Counted from the first letter of the stretch, positions 1 through 9,781 are shown. The stretch: 64,000 nucleotides of DNA from JAFGGT01 sp036733165 (GCA_036733165.1 DAINBB010000004.1:15807-79806); one strand, 5' to 3'. Program-made: numbers and translations. Notes: generated by a model from the sequence alone, not told the origin.

Positions 1-1
1 T

Positions 2-1030
2 GAATCCAAGCGTACGGTCTCGTATGTCTGTGACGGGGAGTTCGTGGGCAAGGACTCCAACACAGGAGAGGACATCCATATCAAGGGCTGCGGCCACGAG
101 GGAAAATGCGACATCAGGCAGGGCAAGCTTGCCTGGAAGGTGGAGTTCGCAGCGAGATGGAAGGCGTTCGACATTGCCTTCGAGGCGTTCGGCAAGGACA
201 TACTCGAATCGGTGAAGGTAAACGATGTGATCGAGGAGAAGCTGCTTTCGGCAAAGGCGCCGGTGCACGCATTCTACGAGATGTTCGTGGAGCGTGGAGG
301 AGGCAAGATCTCCAAGTCCAAGGGTAATGTCTTCACTCCCCAGAAATGGCTTTCGTACGGAAGTCCTGACTCGCTGGTCCTCCTCATGCTGAAGAGGCTC
401 GCGTATTCCAGGGTCGTCGACCTCTTGGAGATCCCCAAGCTCATGGACGAGGTGGACTATCTCCATGATGTCTACTTCAAGAAGGAGAAGGTCAACAACG
501 AGAAGGAAAGAAGCCATCTGATAAGGATGTACGAGTACATAAAATTCCTTAATCTGCCCGATTCGCCCGGATTGACGATCCCCTACAACGTCGTGGCTAA
601 TGTCGCATCGGTCATACCCGTGGACACCCCCAACAGGGACGACATCATCATCAACATACTCAGAAACTGCGGAAAAATTCCCCAAGAGATAGATGAAGAG
701 CATATGGGTGAGGCACTGAGGAGGATAGGATACGCAACGAACTGGTTGCAGGAAACTGGCGATGTAGAGAGGGAGAAGATCGAGATAGACCAAAGGGAGT
801 CGGATGCGCTCTCTGTCCTGCTTGACACGCTTGATGACGGAATGGATGCCGAAAAGATACAAAACACCATATTCCAGACGGCAAAGGACCATGATCTGAA
901 ACCTGCCAAGTTCTTCAAGCTGATATACTCCATACTCCTAGGCGTCCCAAGGGGGCCCAGGGCCGGAAGCCTTATCGAGACGATAGGGATGGAAAGGGCG
1001 AAGGAACTGATAAGGCAGGAACTAAACTAA
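2..1030 (+). CDS. lysS: Lysyl-tRNA synthetase, class I (5'-truncated by window edge)
   Basis: C-terminal 342 residues of an archaeal class I lysyl-tRNA synthetase, which charges tRNA-Lys with lysine in the cytoplasm. The frame is open from base 2, so the gene starts outside the window. The class I signature KISKSKGN lies near residue 100 of the visible part and is followed by the helical C-terminal region (YGSPDSLVLLMLKRL and onward). The Rossmann HIGH half of the enzyme is missing only because of the window boundary. The stop codon overlaps the stop of the convergent MBL gene by 4 bp. Identity is clear from the KMSKS-type motif and its surroundings. Confidence 0.9.
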   Translation, partial: ESKRTVSYVCDGEFVGKDSNTGEDIHIKGCGHEGKCDIRQGKLAWKVEFAARWKAFDIAFEAFGKDILESVKVNDVIEEKLLSAKAPVHAFYEMFVERGGGKISKSKGNVFTPQKWLSYGSPDSLVLLMLKRLAYSRVVDLLEIPKLMDEVDYLHDVYFKKEKVNNEKERSHLIRMYEYIKFLNLPDSPGLTIPYNVVANVASVIPVDTPNRDDIIINILRNCGKIPQEIDEEHMGEALRRIGYATNWLQETGDVEREKIEIDQRESDALSVLLDTLDDGMDAEKIQNTIFQTAKDHDLKPAKFFKLIYSILLGVPRGPRAGSLIETIGMERAKELIRQELN

Positions 1031-1818
1031 TACCTGTGGTCAAGGAAACTGTCAACAAGGTTGAGCTTCGAGAACCTGCCACGTGTGATGAATGCCAGTG
1101 TCTCCTCCTTTCCCAGTATCCTGTCCCTTATCTCTTTTCTGGAAAATCCCCTTCCATCGAGTTCCAATACCGAATCTCCCATGGATGTCAGGTGTGATAT
1201 CTTTTCCTCAATGACCTTGTCCGGCTCCTCGAACGGGCGGCCATGGCTGGGAAAGAGGATTTCTATGTCCAACTTCGATATTCGTTCCAACGAGCCCATA
1301 GCATCGTATATGTTGACCTCGTCGCTGACCCATCTTGTCTTGCCCCACAGCACCAGATCGCCTGAGAAAAGATAGCGTTTCTCCGGCAGATAGTAACCAA
1401 CATGGTCATCGCTGTGGCCTGGCGTGTATATCTGCCTCACTTCAAATCCATCGCTCTCGACGGAATCGGGGAATATCGTGGGCTTTGAGGGCGCCACCCT
1501 GCCGGCGATGAAACACTCTATAAACGAGCTGTTGTCGGGGTCCTCCAGGCCCCTCACAGCATTCGCATGGCAATATATGGTGCAACTGTTCTGGTCCTGC
1601 ACCACGGCATTGTTGCCCACGTGGTCATGGTGGCGATGCGATATGAATATGTTTTCTACCCCTCTGGACAGGGGCAGAATATCCGTACCCATGTTTATCC
1701 CGGTGTCGAACATCGTGTTGCCAAATCTATAAACATTGGCGTTGAAAAGCGACCTCTTCAAGAACTTTTTTATCGTGATGTATCTCTCAACATCTCCATA
1801 TTTCCTAATAGTTATCAT
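1027..1818 (-). CDS. Metallo-beta-lactamase fold hydrolase
   Basis: 263-residue MBL-fold protein. The zinc-binding motif appears as SHRHHDHVGN (HxHxDH) near residue 60, a second metal histidine lies in PGHSDDHVGYY near residue 135, and a later FPSHGRPF supplies a further histidine. These residues predict a binuclear zinc hydrolase; the substrate cannot be deduced. No signal peptide is visible, so it should be cytoplasmic. A T/A-rich TATA-like stretch lies about 25 bp upstream on the minus strand with no Shine-Dalgarno, which suggests a leaderless transcript. It is convergent with lysS. Confidence 0.75.
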   Translation of the reverse strand: MITIRKYGDVERYITIKKFLKRSLFNANVYRFGNTMFDTGINMGTDILPLSRGVENIFISHRHHDHVGNNAVVQDQNSCTIYCHANAVRGLEDPDNSSFIECFIAGRVAPSKPTIFPDSVESDGFEVRQIYTPGHSDDHVGYYLPEKRYLFSGDLVLWGKTRWVSDEVNIYDAMGSLERISKLDIEILFPSHGRPFEEPDKVIEEKISHLTSMGDSVLELDGRGFSRKEIRDRILGKEETLAFITRGRFSKLNLVDSFLDHRY

Positions 1819-1873
1819 ATCAAGGAAAAAATTTACAATTTATTATAAAAAAGTTACCATTTCTAATCAATAA

Positions 1874-1932
1874 CTTTATATAGCATATGAAATTTAGCAT
1901 AATGCAAAAACAAGCCAAAATGTGTTAAGGTG
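1874..1932 (+). promoter_or_regulatory. pckA promoter and ribosome binding site
   Basis: TATA-like CTTTATATAG at 1874-1883 lies in an AT-rich divergent intergenic region. AAGGTG at 1927-1932 sits 8 bases before the ATG at 1941. The expected transcript leader is about 30-40 nt. Confidence 0.55.
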
Positions 1933-1940
1933 CCAAATGA

Positions 1941-3707
1941 ATGAGAAAGATAATTAGGAACCCAGACGATGATTATTATATAGAGTATTTGAAACCATAT
2001 TACGTCCGAACGGCCGATGGTCAATACTTATTCGGGTGCACCCAACCCGGCAGGAGACCAGACAGGGCGTTCTATATGGTACCTGAAGATTACAGACTTG
2101 GCTACGGTCAGAAATCCTTTCCCACCGACATCGGACAGAAGATATACAAGGTCGCGATGGACTACCTCGACAACGTCGACATAATAGTCCAGGACGTCAT
2201 ACAGGGCGAGGAGCCATACAAGACCGGCATGCAGATCACGACAAGCGTTGACTGCCCCCACGCGGCATACATACCTTGGATAGGGAGGCATATGACGTTC
2301 AAGCATGATGAACAGACGAAGTTCTCCTGTTTCAACTTCATCGTGCCAGAGATACTCCCAGAGGAGTATGCGGATAGGATAAGGGAGTTCTGGCCGGAAT
2401 ACGATCCCAAGGTTCCCCTCACACTCTACGACTTCACCAGGATGGACAAGGACGTCCGGAAGGTCCTGTCGCTGAGAGTCGACTACTTCGGGGGTGCCTA
2501 CAAGAAACCCAATCTCACAATGGTCTGGAACCGCGGAGAGTCAGACGGCCTTGTTTCATACCACGGAGGATGCACCTCCAACAGGATAGTGAAGGGATTG
2601 AGCGGCACGGGCAAGACCACATTGACTGTCGGCCCGATGCTTGAACAGGACGACGCGCTCTTGGGAAAGATAAAGTACGATGAGGAAGGGAACGCAAAGG
2701 GTCTCACGATCATAGGGCTCGAGGCGGCCAGTTTCGCCAAATCAGAAGGGCTTACACCCAAAAGCCCGGAGTGGGCAGGGCTCATGAGGGCGAAGGACAC
2801 CATAGTCATTGCCATGAACATAGACTGCGAGAACGTGGAGTACGTGATGGAAAAGCACGGCGTCCACATGATAAAGGTGCCAAGGGTGGATAAGGGAAAG
2901 AAGGCCGGAAAGCTCCAGACGACGCTGTATGAGAAGTCCGGGACCAAGAACGGCAGATTCATCTTCGACTTCTCCGCGCTTAATCCGGACTGGAACAAGA
3001 AGACAAAGTCCCTCAAGACGGAGGCTCTCGTGTTCAAGAGATTCAACACTGTCGAACCGATGTTCAGGGTCGTCGACCCGCGGATGGCCGTGGCGCTTGA
3101 CAGCGCATGCGAATCCATCATAACCTCTGCCGTCTCCGGTAAGAAGGCCGGCTCCAAGGTCAGGTCATACGCCGCCACAGACTTCATGGCAAGGGAACAG
3201 GCGCAGCAGGCATTGTTGAAGTGGAAGATATATGAGGACCTGGACCTGTCGCTGAGCGGAGATCTGGTGTTCATCATACTCAACTCGGGGTATGTTGGAA
3301 GGAACGACATTGAGGGCAACGCCCGCAAGGATGCCGATGGCAACCTCCTCGGAGAGAAGATAAGGGTGGAGGACAGCAAGAGAATCCTTGAGCTGATAGA
3401 CAGCGAGGAGATCGACGAATGGATTGCGAATCCCATATTCGGATATCTCGTGCCAAACCCGAAGGAAATGGAGGAGAAAGGCATCGAGGGATACTCGAAA
3501 AGATTCAACATGTTGAACCATTATTCCTCAGAGGAGCTGCTTCGGTTCGCCAATGACGACATTTTAGAGAGGTCGTCATATCTCAACGGTCTTTTCTCCA
3601 ATCAGTTGAACGAGGGGGAGCTCAGGCCGATCATAGACTTCTGGAAGAACGTGAAGCTGCCGGACAAGAAGACGGTGGAAAGATTCTACAAGAAGAACTA
3701 TTCATAG
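1941..3707 (+). CDS. pckA: Phosphoenolpyruvate carboxykinase, ATP type
   Basis: 588-residue PEP carboxykinase of the ATP-dependent family, which interconverts oxaloacetate + ATP with PEP + CO2 + ADP, linking gluconeogenesis to the citric acid cycle pool. The P-loop GLSGTGKTT near residue 220 is the kinase-1a motif typical of ATP-PEPCK. The protein is a little longer than the usual 530-540 residues and diverges outside the P-loop region, so the nucleotide preference is inferred from the motif. The ATG at 1941 is supported by AAGGTG 8 bases upstream. Single gene, not in an operon. Confidence 0.78.
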   Translation: MRKIIRNPDDDYYIEYLKPYYVRTADGQYLFGCTQPGRRPDRAFYMVPEDYRLGYGQKSFPTDIGQKIYKVAMDYLDNVDIIVQDVIQGEEPYKTGMQITTSVDCPHAAYIPWIGRHMTFKHDEQTKFSCFNFIVPEILPEEYADRIREFWPEYDPKVPLTLYDFTRMDKDVRKVLSLRVDYFGGAYKKPNLTMVWNRGESDGLVSYHGGCTSNRIVKGLSGTGKTTLTVGPMLEQDDALLGKIKYDEEGNAKGLTIIGLEAASFAKSEGLTPKSPEWAGLMRAKDTIVIAMNIDCENVEYVMEKHGVHMIKVPRVDKGKKAGKLQTTLYEKSGTKNGRFIFDFSALNPDWNKKTKSLKTEALVFKRFNTVEPMFRVVDPRMAVALDSACESIITSAVSGKKAGSKVRSYAATDFMAREQAQQALLKWKIYEDLDLSLSGDLVFIILNSGYVGRNDIEGNARKDADGNLLGEKIRVEDSKRILELIDSEEIDEWIANPIFGYLVPNPKEMEEKGIEGYSKRFNMLNHYSSEELLRFANDDILERSSYLNGLFSNQLNEGELRPIIDFWKNVKLPDKKTVERFYKKNYS

Positions 3708-3719
3708 TTCTTCATTCCT

Positions 3720-4688
3720 TTATCCCCTTATCAGCAGCATCGCGATATATATTATGTAAAGGGCCAAGAGCACCATGCCCTTCGGCCGCCTTATCATGCT
3801 CTCGACACCCATATGGACCATGACCAGAAACACGGTCGTCGCCACGATCACCAGCAACATGTCCAGGAGAAGGGAATCCATTATTGGTATGGGAGTAACG
3901 ATGCTGGACATCCCGAGGACCCAGAGGATGTTGAAGATGTTGGACCCGACTATGTTTCCCACAGCGATGTCACAATTCTTTTTGAATGCTGCTATCAGGC
4001 TGGTAGCAAGCTCGGGCAGCGATGTGCCGAAGGCGACTATGGTCGAACTTATCAATATCTCCGATATGGAGAGGTTTCTCGCAAGCGCCACGGCGTTGTC
4101 GACTATCAGTTCCCCCCCTATATAGAGGGCGACCACGCCTGCGGATATGAACAGTAAGGACTTCGGAAATCCGTAGTCCGCCTCATATACCTGCTCATCA
4201 AGTATCTCGTCCCTGGACCTCCTAAGGATGAAGAAGAGGAAGAGCAAAAAACCGATCAAGAGCACAATACCGTCAAAACGGGAAATTATGTTGGTCTGTC
4301 CGCCAAGGATTATCACGTCACTTGCCAACACCAGCAAGAGCACTGAAGAGAAGAGGGCGTATGGGATGTCCCTGGTCTTGGCGTAACGATTGACGTCCAG
4401 AGGCATTATCATCGCCGTCACTCCCACTATGAGCAGTATGTTCGCCATGTTGCTACCTATGATGTTTCCCACAGCTATGTCGGTGCTGCCCTTGAGGGCG
4501 GATATCATGTTCACTATGAACTCCGGCAGCGATGTGCCGAAGGCGACGATCGTGAGTCCTATTATGAAGTAGGACACTCCGAACCTTTGGGCGATGTAAG
4601 AAGAGCCCTTTATCAAGTAATCCGCGCCCTTCACCAACATTATGAATCCGATCGCTATCAAAAACAATTCCATGTACATGGGATACAT
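3720..4688 (-). CDS. Calcium/sodium antiporter (CaCA family, YrbG-like)
   Basis: 322-residue integral membrane cation exchanger with about ten hydrophobic segments in two halves. Each half carries the alpha-repeat signature: GTSLPEF followed by DIAVGNIIGSN in the first, and GTSLPEL followed by DIAVGNIVGSN in the second. This inverted duplication defines the CaCA family and forms the ion-binding centre. Predicted role is Na+-driven Ca2+ (or H+-driven cation) export across the cytoplasmic membrane. I chose ATG 4688 rather than the TTG at 4697 because a TATA-like ATAAATA (plus-strand 4709-4715) lies about 24 bp upstream, fitting leaderless initiation. Confidence 0.85.
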   Translation of the reverse strand: MYPMYMELFLIAIGFIMLVKGADYLIKGSSYIAQRFGVSYFIIGLTIVAFGTSLPEFIVNMISALKGSTDIAVGNIIGSNMANILLIVGVTAMIMPLDVNRYAKTRDIPYALFSSVLLLVLASDVIILGGQTNIISRFDGIVLLIGFLLFLFFILRRSRDEILDEQVYEADYGFPKSLLFISAGVVALYIGGELIVDNAVALARNLSISEILISSTIVAFGTSLPELATSLIAAFKKNCDIAVGNIVGSNIFNILWVLGMSSIVTPIPIMDSLLLDMLLVIVATTVFLVMVHMGVESMIRRPKGMVLLALYIIYIAMLLIRG

Positions 4689-4765
4689 TACTATCAAAAC
4701 ATATCAGGATAAATACTTTCTTCATGAAACATGGCGTTCATCCATTGGCCGACATTCGAAGTAAT

Positions 4766-4773
4766 TTTATATA
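4766..4773 (+). promoter_or_regulatory. TATA box, leaderless promoter
   Basis: TTTATATA, 22-29 bp upstream of the ATG at 4795, with no purine-rich ribosome binding site in between. This spacing places the transcript start at or next to the start codon. Confidence 0.55.
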
Positions 4774-4794
4774 TGTGCCAAATTATTATCAACA

Positions 4795-6330
4795 ATGTCA
4801 AAAAAAGCTAGAGATATATGGGAGCGATTTCAAGGAGGGGGAAAGATATCCATCGGCAGGCCATCCATATGGATCCTTGTCGCATTGGCAGCCGTCCTGT
4901 CCTTGTGCTACTATGTCAGGCCATGGTTCCACGGACTTATCATTGGCCTCTACAGGGCCCCTCTGGTAATGATGTTCCTATTTGCGATATTTCTCTTTAT
5001 AATGATGAATCTTTTCATGTACAGCCAACTTGAGAAGACCAGGAACAGGGACACCGCAAGATATGAGAGATATCAAAGGATCAGGAAGGGCCTGACCGCC
5101 CTGGTGGTCATATTTATCATTGCGCTCGTCCCCCTATACATGTATAGCGGATACTACATGGACCGTACACTATATGAGAACACAGATTATATCTACATCG
5201 AATCGATGCCTGAGACGAACCTGATACGCTTCCTGCCCTTTTCCGTGGCGGAGAGGTACTCGTTGGACGCCTTCACAGACCCCCAATACACGCTGGGCGA
5301 TGGCGATCTTGTGAAGCAGGACGGAAGGCTTTACTGGAACTTCCCCATCGTGCCGGAAGGCACCATCCTCTACTTCACGAAAAAACCCCAGGGTGTCATC
5401 TCCATCAGCGCCGACAACAGTGAGAAGGAGATAAGCACCAACATGTCGGAGATGGACATAGGTGAGAACATCGGCATAACAGATGGCATAGAATGGAACA
5501 TCTACAAACAGGACATGTTCTGTGACATCGCCGACATCTACTATCAGGACGACCTGATAATTGTCTCGGTCATCAAGTACAAGTTCAAGCTCATTGGCAG
5601 GTATCCATACTTCGGCGGCGTCTATACGATAGACTTCGATGGCAACATAGAGTATTATGATCCGGAGGAGGCCGCCGAACAGCCATGGGGAAACAGGATT
5701 TATCCAGAATCCCTAGCCAGAAAACAGATAGAGGTCGTGAACACCAAGAACGGCCTTGTCAACATGTGGATCTATCATGAGGAGATGATAGAGATACAGG
5801 ACGTGTACAGCGGAGGGAACGTCCAGCCCTTTCTGCTCGATACGGAGGACGGACTCGTTTGGATGACGGCGGTCGAGCCCAGAGGGGAGAGCTTTGGCCT
5901 GTACGAACTGTACTTCCAAAGCGCGGTGGATGGCAAGATATACGTTTACAGGGTGTCCTCGGAGAACCTCACAGGTCCAAGGTACTCCATAGACTACGTC
6001 AAGAAGACGTTCCCCAACTTCGACTGGAACTCGTTCTACATATCAGAACCGAGGCCCATCATAAAGGAAGAGCAACTCTTTTGGCTGGTATCCATCGTTC
6101 CGTATGATTCCGCAGGCGTCACGAAACAGTGCGTGGTCAATGCCAAGACCAGCGAGGTCACCTCCTTCGAGTCGGATGAGGATGTGTTGGCGTTCTTTGC
6201 GGGGGACGTGCCTGGCACTCCGGACGGGGAAGACATAACCATAGAGGATATCCTTGAGATGATCGACGAACTGGAGACCATGATAGAGGAGCTAAGGACA
6301 TTGCTGGAGCAATACGAATCCGAGGGATAG
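4795..6330 (+). CDS. Membrane-anchored protein of unknown function
   Basis: 511 residues. Three hydrophobic segments lie in the first 125 residues (about 22-42, 53-75, 98-120), followed by a long, acidic, probably extracytoplasmic domain of some 380 residues rich in aromatic and beta-prone sequence. The C-terminal 30 residues (from about DITIEDILEM) form an acidic heptad-like helix, a likely coiled coil. I recognise no catalytic motif. It is followed after one base by the AAC(3)-like gene, so the two are probably co-transcribed. The start is supported by a TATA box at leaderless distance. Confidence 0.6.
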   Translation: MSKKARDIWERFQGGGKISIGRPSIWILVALAAVLSLCYYVRPWFHGLIIGLYRAPLVMMFLFAIFLFIMMNLFMYSQLEKTRNRDTARYERYQRIRKGLTALVVIFIIALVPLYMYSGYYMDRTLYENTDYIYIESMPETNLIRFLPFSVAERYSLDAFTDPQYTLGDGDLVKQDGRLYWNFPIVPEGTILYFTKKPQGVISISADNSEKEISTNMSEMDIGENIGITDGIEWNIYKQDMFCDIADIYYQDDLIIVSVIKYKFKLIGRYPYFGGVYTIDFDGNIEYYDPEEAAEQPWGNRIYPESLARKQIEVVNTKNGLVNMWIYHEEMIEIQDVYSGGNVQPFLLDTEDGLVWMTAVEPRGESFGLYELYFQSAVDGKIYVYRVSSENLTGPRYSIDYVKKTFPNFDWNSFYISEPRPIIKEEQLFWLVSIVPYDSAGVTKQCVVNAKTSEVTSFESDEDVLAFFAGDVPGTPDGEDITIEDILEMIDELETMIEELRTLLEQYESEG

Positions 6331-6331
6331 G

Positions 6332-7132
6332 ATGACCGAAAATGACGTTGTTGATGGAACGAAGCACCCCATTACCGTGGATTCCCTTGTCGGCGACCTG
6401 GAGAGGATTGGTGTCGGAGAGGGAACAGTGCTCTTCGTGCAGTCATCCCTATCCTCCATCGGGTGGGTGTGTGGGGGTGCGGTCGCAGTCATACAGGCGC
6501 TCCTGAACACAATAGGGGATGAAGGCACGCTGGTGATGCCGTGCATGTCCTCTGACTGGAGCGATCCGTCACGTTGGGAGAATCCGCCAGTCCCCATGGG
6601 CTGGTGGGACATAATCAAGGACTGCATGCCCCCTTTTGACAAGGATGTGACACCAGCAAGGAAGATGGGTGCGGTGGCCAACGCATTCAGATGTTGGCCG
6701 GGGGTTGTCAGGTCGGACCATCCGATATCCTTTATTGCCGGCGGGAAACACTCAAGATACGTCGTTGAGGGACAGCCATTGTCATTTCCAATGGGAGCGG
6801 GTTCCCCTTTGGAGAGATGCTGTGAGATGGACGGATACGGATTGCTTATTGGCACGGAGAGGAACACCACTCTCCACCTCGCCGAATATCGGGCATGTTT
6901 CACGAAAAAGACAGTGAAAAATGGCGTTCCGATGATCAGGAACGGCAGAAGGGAATGGTGTGAATACGAAGAATATGAGGACTACACCGAACATTTTCCA
7001 AAAATCCTAAGCGAGTTCTCAGGAACTGGCAGATGCAAGATGGGTATGATAGGCAATGCAAAAAGCCATCTTTTCAAACAGTCGGATATCGTCGATTACG
7101 GCAAAGAATGGTTCGAAAGGAACCTAAATTGA
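6332..7132 (+). CDS. AAC(3)-family N-acetyltransferase-like protein
   Basis: 266 residues matching the aminoglycoside 3-N-acetyltransferase/YokD fold. Visible family hallmarks are VQSSLSSIGWVCGGA near the N-terminus, the HPISFIAGG element near residue 130, GAGSPLERCCEMDGYGLLIG and TTLHLAE near residues 155-185. Members transfer acetyl from acetyl-CoA to an amine; many chromosomal archaeal and Bacillus members have no known drug substrate, so antibiotic resistance should not be assumed. The ATG begins one base after the stop of the upstream membrane protein, suggesting translational coupling. Confidence 0.78.
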   Translation: MTENDVVDGTKHPITVDSLVGDLERIGVGEGTVLFVQSSLSSIGWVCGGAVAVIQALLNTIGDEGTLVMPCMSSDWSDPSRWENPPVPMGWWDIIKDCMPPFDKDVTPARKMGAVANAFRCWPGVVRSDHPISFIAGGKHSRYVVEGQPLSFPMGAGSPLERCCEMDGYGLLIGTERNTTLHLAEYRACFTKKTVKNGVPMIRNGRREWCEYEEYEDYTEHFPKILSEFSGTGRCKMGMIGNAKSHLFKQSDIVDYGKEWFERNLN

Positions 7133-7161
7133 TACCCCTTTGTTTCCACTGGAGAATTTAT

Positions 7162-9123
7162 CTAATTAATTGCCCTTGGAATAGAAATTACGAATATCGT
7201 GCCCCCCATGTCGCCCGATTTGACGGTTATGTTGCCGTTGTGCATCCCCACCATCCCTCTCACTATTGACAATCCCAGTCCGTGGCCCCCCGTCCTCTCC
7301 CTGTTCTTGCCCCTTGTGAATTTGTTCATGAGAGTCACGAGCTCGTCGGAGGATATGCTGTCATGTCCGTCGTCCTCGAACTCGATCTCATAATGATCAT
7401 CCTTGCATTTGTACGAGATACGGCAGGCCGAGGTATACTTTAGGGCATTGTCGATGAGATTGCTAAAGACGTTTACAAGGAGGGGCAGCGCCTCGATGGG
7501 ACATTCGTGGTCTAGTGGCGTAAAACAGATGTTATTGTACTTTGGATGGTGTTTGAAGTTCTCTACGGACTCGGACAACAACCCTCCCAATTCCATCTTC
7601 TCAAAATGCTTTGAGAGTTCCCCTTCTTCCAACCTCGCGAACAGCAACGCGTTGTCTATTATGAGCTTCATCCTGTCGGATTGATAAAGAAGCTTGGATA
7701 TAACCTCGTTGGCTTCTGGAGCTTCCTTCAAAAGAATGTCCATGTATCCCCTGCTTATGAATAAAGGATTTTTAAGGTCATGGGCCAGCATTGATATGAA
7801 GAAGTCTGTCAGTTCCTTCGTATCCTTCAAATTATTGAAGAGCAGGGCGTTCTCCAAGGCTATGGATGTCTGCGCGGCAAACATCTGGGCCTTTTCCAGT
7901 TCCACATTCTCAAAGTTCGTCCCCGTTCTGAAAAGATTCAATACGCCGATGGTGTCGCCATGCCCCTTCAGGGGAACGGACATCATCTTCTCATCCTTTT
8001 CCAACGTCCCGGGTATGAGAATGATATCCCTGTCGGAGAGGGGATCGTTGATGATCTCCGCCTTGCCACCTCTTGCGACGCGTCCCGTAGCCCCCTCGTT
8101 GATCGACGCCTCGAAGCCCATGATCGCATCCCTGTCAACACCTGTTGCATATATCGGATGAAGATACTTCCTCTCCTTGTCTATCTTATAGAACGATAGT
8201 GTGTCAAATGGTATCAGGAGCTTTATCTTTTCGGCTATTCTCCTCAAGACCATATCCAAGCTCAGTATGTTGATGTCGTTTAGGATGTATAACAGATTCT
8301 CAAGGTATGTCTTGCTCTTCTGGAGTTCGATCTCTGTCTCCTTTATGTCTGTTATATCATACCCCGAAAGACCTATCTTATCATCAGGCAATCTGAAGGT
8401 ATTGACTATGAAATGACATTTCCTACCCTCAACTTCAAACGTGAAACAATCGTCTCTGAAAACGGTGTTATCCTCGAATGAGCGTATTATCTCATTTTTC
8501 AATCTTTGTGCATCTTCTGAGGACCATATTTGTGTATATTCCATGTCAATGCTCTCATCGAGGTTGATATGGGAATAATCCTTGGCGGTCTTGTTGGCAT
8601 CAAGTAGATAGAGGTCCCCGGGTGGTCTGTATTTCAGGACGTAAAGGCCCAATGGCAGCGAATGTATTATGTTGTCCGACATTATCAGCTTTTGTTCCAT
8701 GTCTTTCTTTTCAATATGTGTCAGATGGTGATGTACGTGCGAATTGATCGCATTATAGATCCTATCATAGCTAGCGAAGCCCACATCTTTTGTAAAATAG
8801 TCATTGGCCCCATGGACAAAGGCCTCCCTCGCCACGGTCTCATCGCCTTGCCCTGTTAGGAAGATGACTGGCAATTCCATGCCTTGGGTCCTGATATTGT
8901 ATAAGAAGTCAAGGCCGGTCCCGCCTATCAACTGATAATCGCACAGGACACAATCATATCTGTTGTTCCTAATTTTTTGAATCCCTAGACCTGGAGACTT
9001 CACAAGATCGAAAATCAATCTGTCACTCTTGTTCCTCTTCGCTATATTGTTTAGTTGTATGGATATGAATCTTGAATATTCCTCATCGTCCTCAACGTGC
9101 AGGATATGTAATTGCGATGACAT
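7162..9123 (-). CDS. Hybrid sensor histidine kinase: receiver-PAS-GAF-HisKA-HATPase
   Basis: 653-residue soluble signalling protein. Residues 1-130 are a receiver domain (acidic EDD at 11-13, phospho-acceptor Asp62 in CDYQ, Lys112). A PAS-like segment spans about 145-265, a GAF domain about 285-430, then the kinase core: H-box LAHDLKNP with His448, N-box around NLIDNALKY (556-563) and G-box GHGLGLSI (613-620). There are no membrane segments, so it senses a cytoplasmic signal or acts in a phosphorelay. An N-terminal receiver joined to an output kinase is common in archaea. No partner regulator is adjacent. A TATA-like element about 30 bp upstream suggests leaderless expression. Confidence 0.88.
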   Translation of the reverse strand: MSSQLHILHVEDDEEYSRFISIQLNNIAKRNKSDRLIFDLVKSPGLGIQKIRNNRYDCVLCDYQLIGGTGLDFLYNIRTQGMELPVIFLTGQGDETVAREAFVHGANDYFTKDVGFASYDRIYNAINSHVHHHLTHIEKKDMEQKLIMSDNIIHSLPLGLYVLKYRPPGDLYLLDANKTAKDYSHINLDESIDMEYTQIWSSEDAQRLKNEIIRSFEDNTVFRDDCFTFEVEGRKCHFIVNTFRLPDDKIGLSGYDITDIKETEIELQKSKTYLENLLYILNDINILSLDMVLRRIAEKIKLLIPFDTLSFYKIDKERKYLHPIYATGVDRDAIMGFEASINEGATGRVARGGKAEIINDPLSDRDIILIPGTLEKDEKMMSVPLKGHGDTIGVLNLFRTGTNFENVELEKAQMFAAQTSIALENALLFNNLKDTKELTDFFISMLAHDLKNPLFISRGYMDILLKEAPEANEVISKLLYQSDRMKLIIDNALLFARLEEGELSKHFEKMELGGLLSESVENFKHHPKYNNICFTPLDHECPIEALPLLVNVFSNLIDNALKYTSACRISYKCKDDHYEIEFEDDGHDSISSDELVTLMNKFTRGKNRERTGGHGLGLSIVRGMVGMHNGNITVKSGDMGGTIFVISIPRAIN

Positions 9124-9204
9124 TTAATAAGAAACTGAAGAAGTGATGATATATTTTTCTGTTGTCGGAAGTGTATATGCTAAAATATCAACGGCTATTA
9201 CGAA

Positions 9205-9753
9205 TCAAATATTCCTCAAGGGGATATATATGGAATTGAGCCGTTCATAGAAACCACGCGTGTGCAAGGACCTCTCCAGCCTCAGAGAGGGATGTCTGTA
9301 GTCCATATGATGACAGAACTCATGTATGAGCGTGTTGAACAGCGTCTTGTAGGCGACCCTCTTGCCGGTCGCTGTCAACGTGTACAAGGCTATCATCGAA
9401 CGTCCGGGATAATATTTCCCATGGGTGGATGAGACGATCCTCTTCTTGCCAGTGGCGGGGTCCACCTTCCTTCTTGATGGACGTTTTCCCCTAAGCACCA
9501 GCTCAACACCGTCCTCTATGCAGAAGGAACCGTTCAGGGCGTTGAGAAGATTCTGCCCCGAACGCAGTATAAGGTCATCACGGCCGGTAAACGTGGATTC
9601 CTTGAAGAGGAGTACAGCCTCACGCACATCGTCGTCAGGACAAAAATCCAATGAGATGGAGTTCGACCGCCTATAGGGGTCGACGGATGTCCCTGCTACG
9701 TTGGACATTTTAAATGAAGTCGTCCCTTTCCCTCTTCTTATCCAAGAGAACAA
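9205..9753 (-). CDS. SprT-like zinc metallopeptidase domain protein
   Basis: 182 residues with a zincin motif HEFCH (His144, Glu145, His148) in a helix LIHEFCHHMDYRH and a further histidine at 154 that could be the third ligand. The arrangement resembles SprT-like or other small HExxH proteins. The region before it is strongly basic (GKRPSRRK near residue 90). The start is TTG 9753, preceded by GAGGT six bases upstream; an internal ATG at 9708 is possible. It follows the Mrp gene by 28 bp on the same strand and may be co-transcribed. Substrate unknown. Confidence 0.6.
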   Translation of the reverse strand: MFSWIRRGKGTTSFKMSNVAGTSVDPYRRSNSISLDFCPDDDVREAVLLFKESTFTGRDDLILRSGQNLLNALNGSFCIEDGVELVLRGKRPSRRKVDPATGKKRIVSSTHGKYYPGRSMIALYTLTATGKRVAYKTLFNTLIHEFCHHMDYRHPSLRLERSLHTRGFYERLNSIYIPLRNI

Positions 9754-9781
9754 TTGAATACCTCATTGCGCGACAAGTGGC

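Noticed and set aside
6332..7132. Calling this an antibiotic-resistance gene
   Set aside because: The AAC(3)-like family contains many chromosomal members with no known drug activity, and the context is not a resistance cassette.
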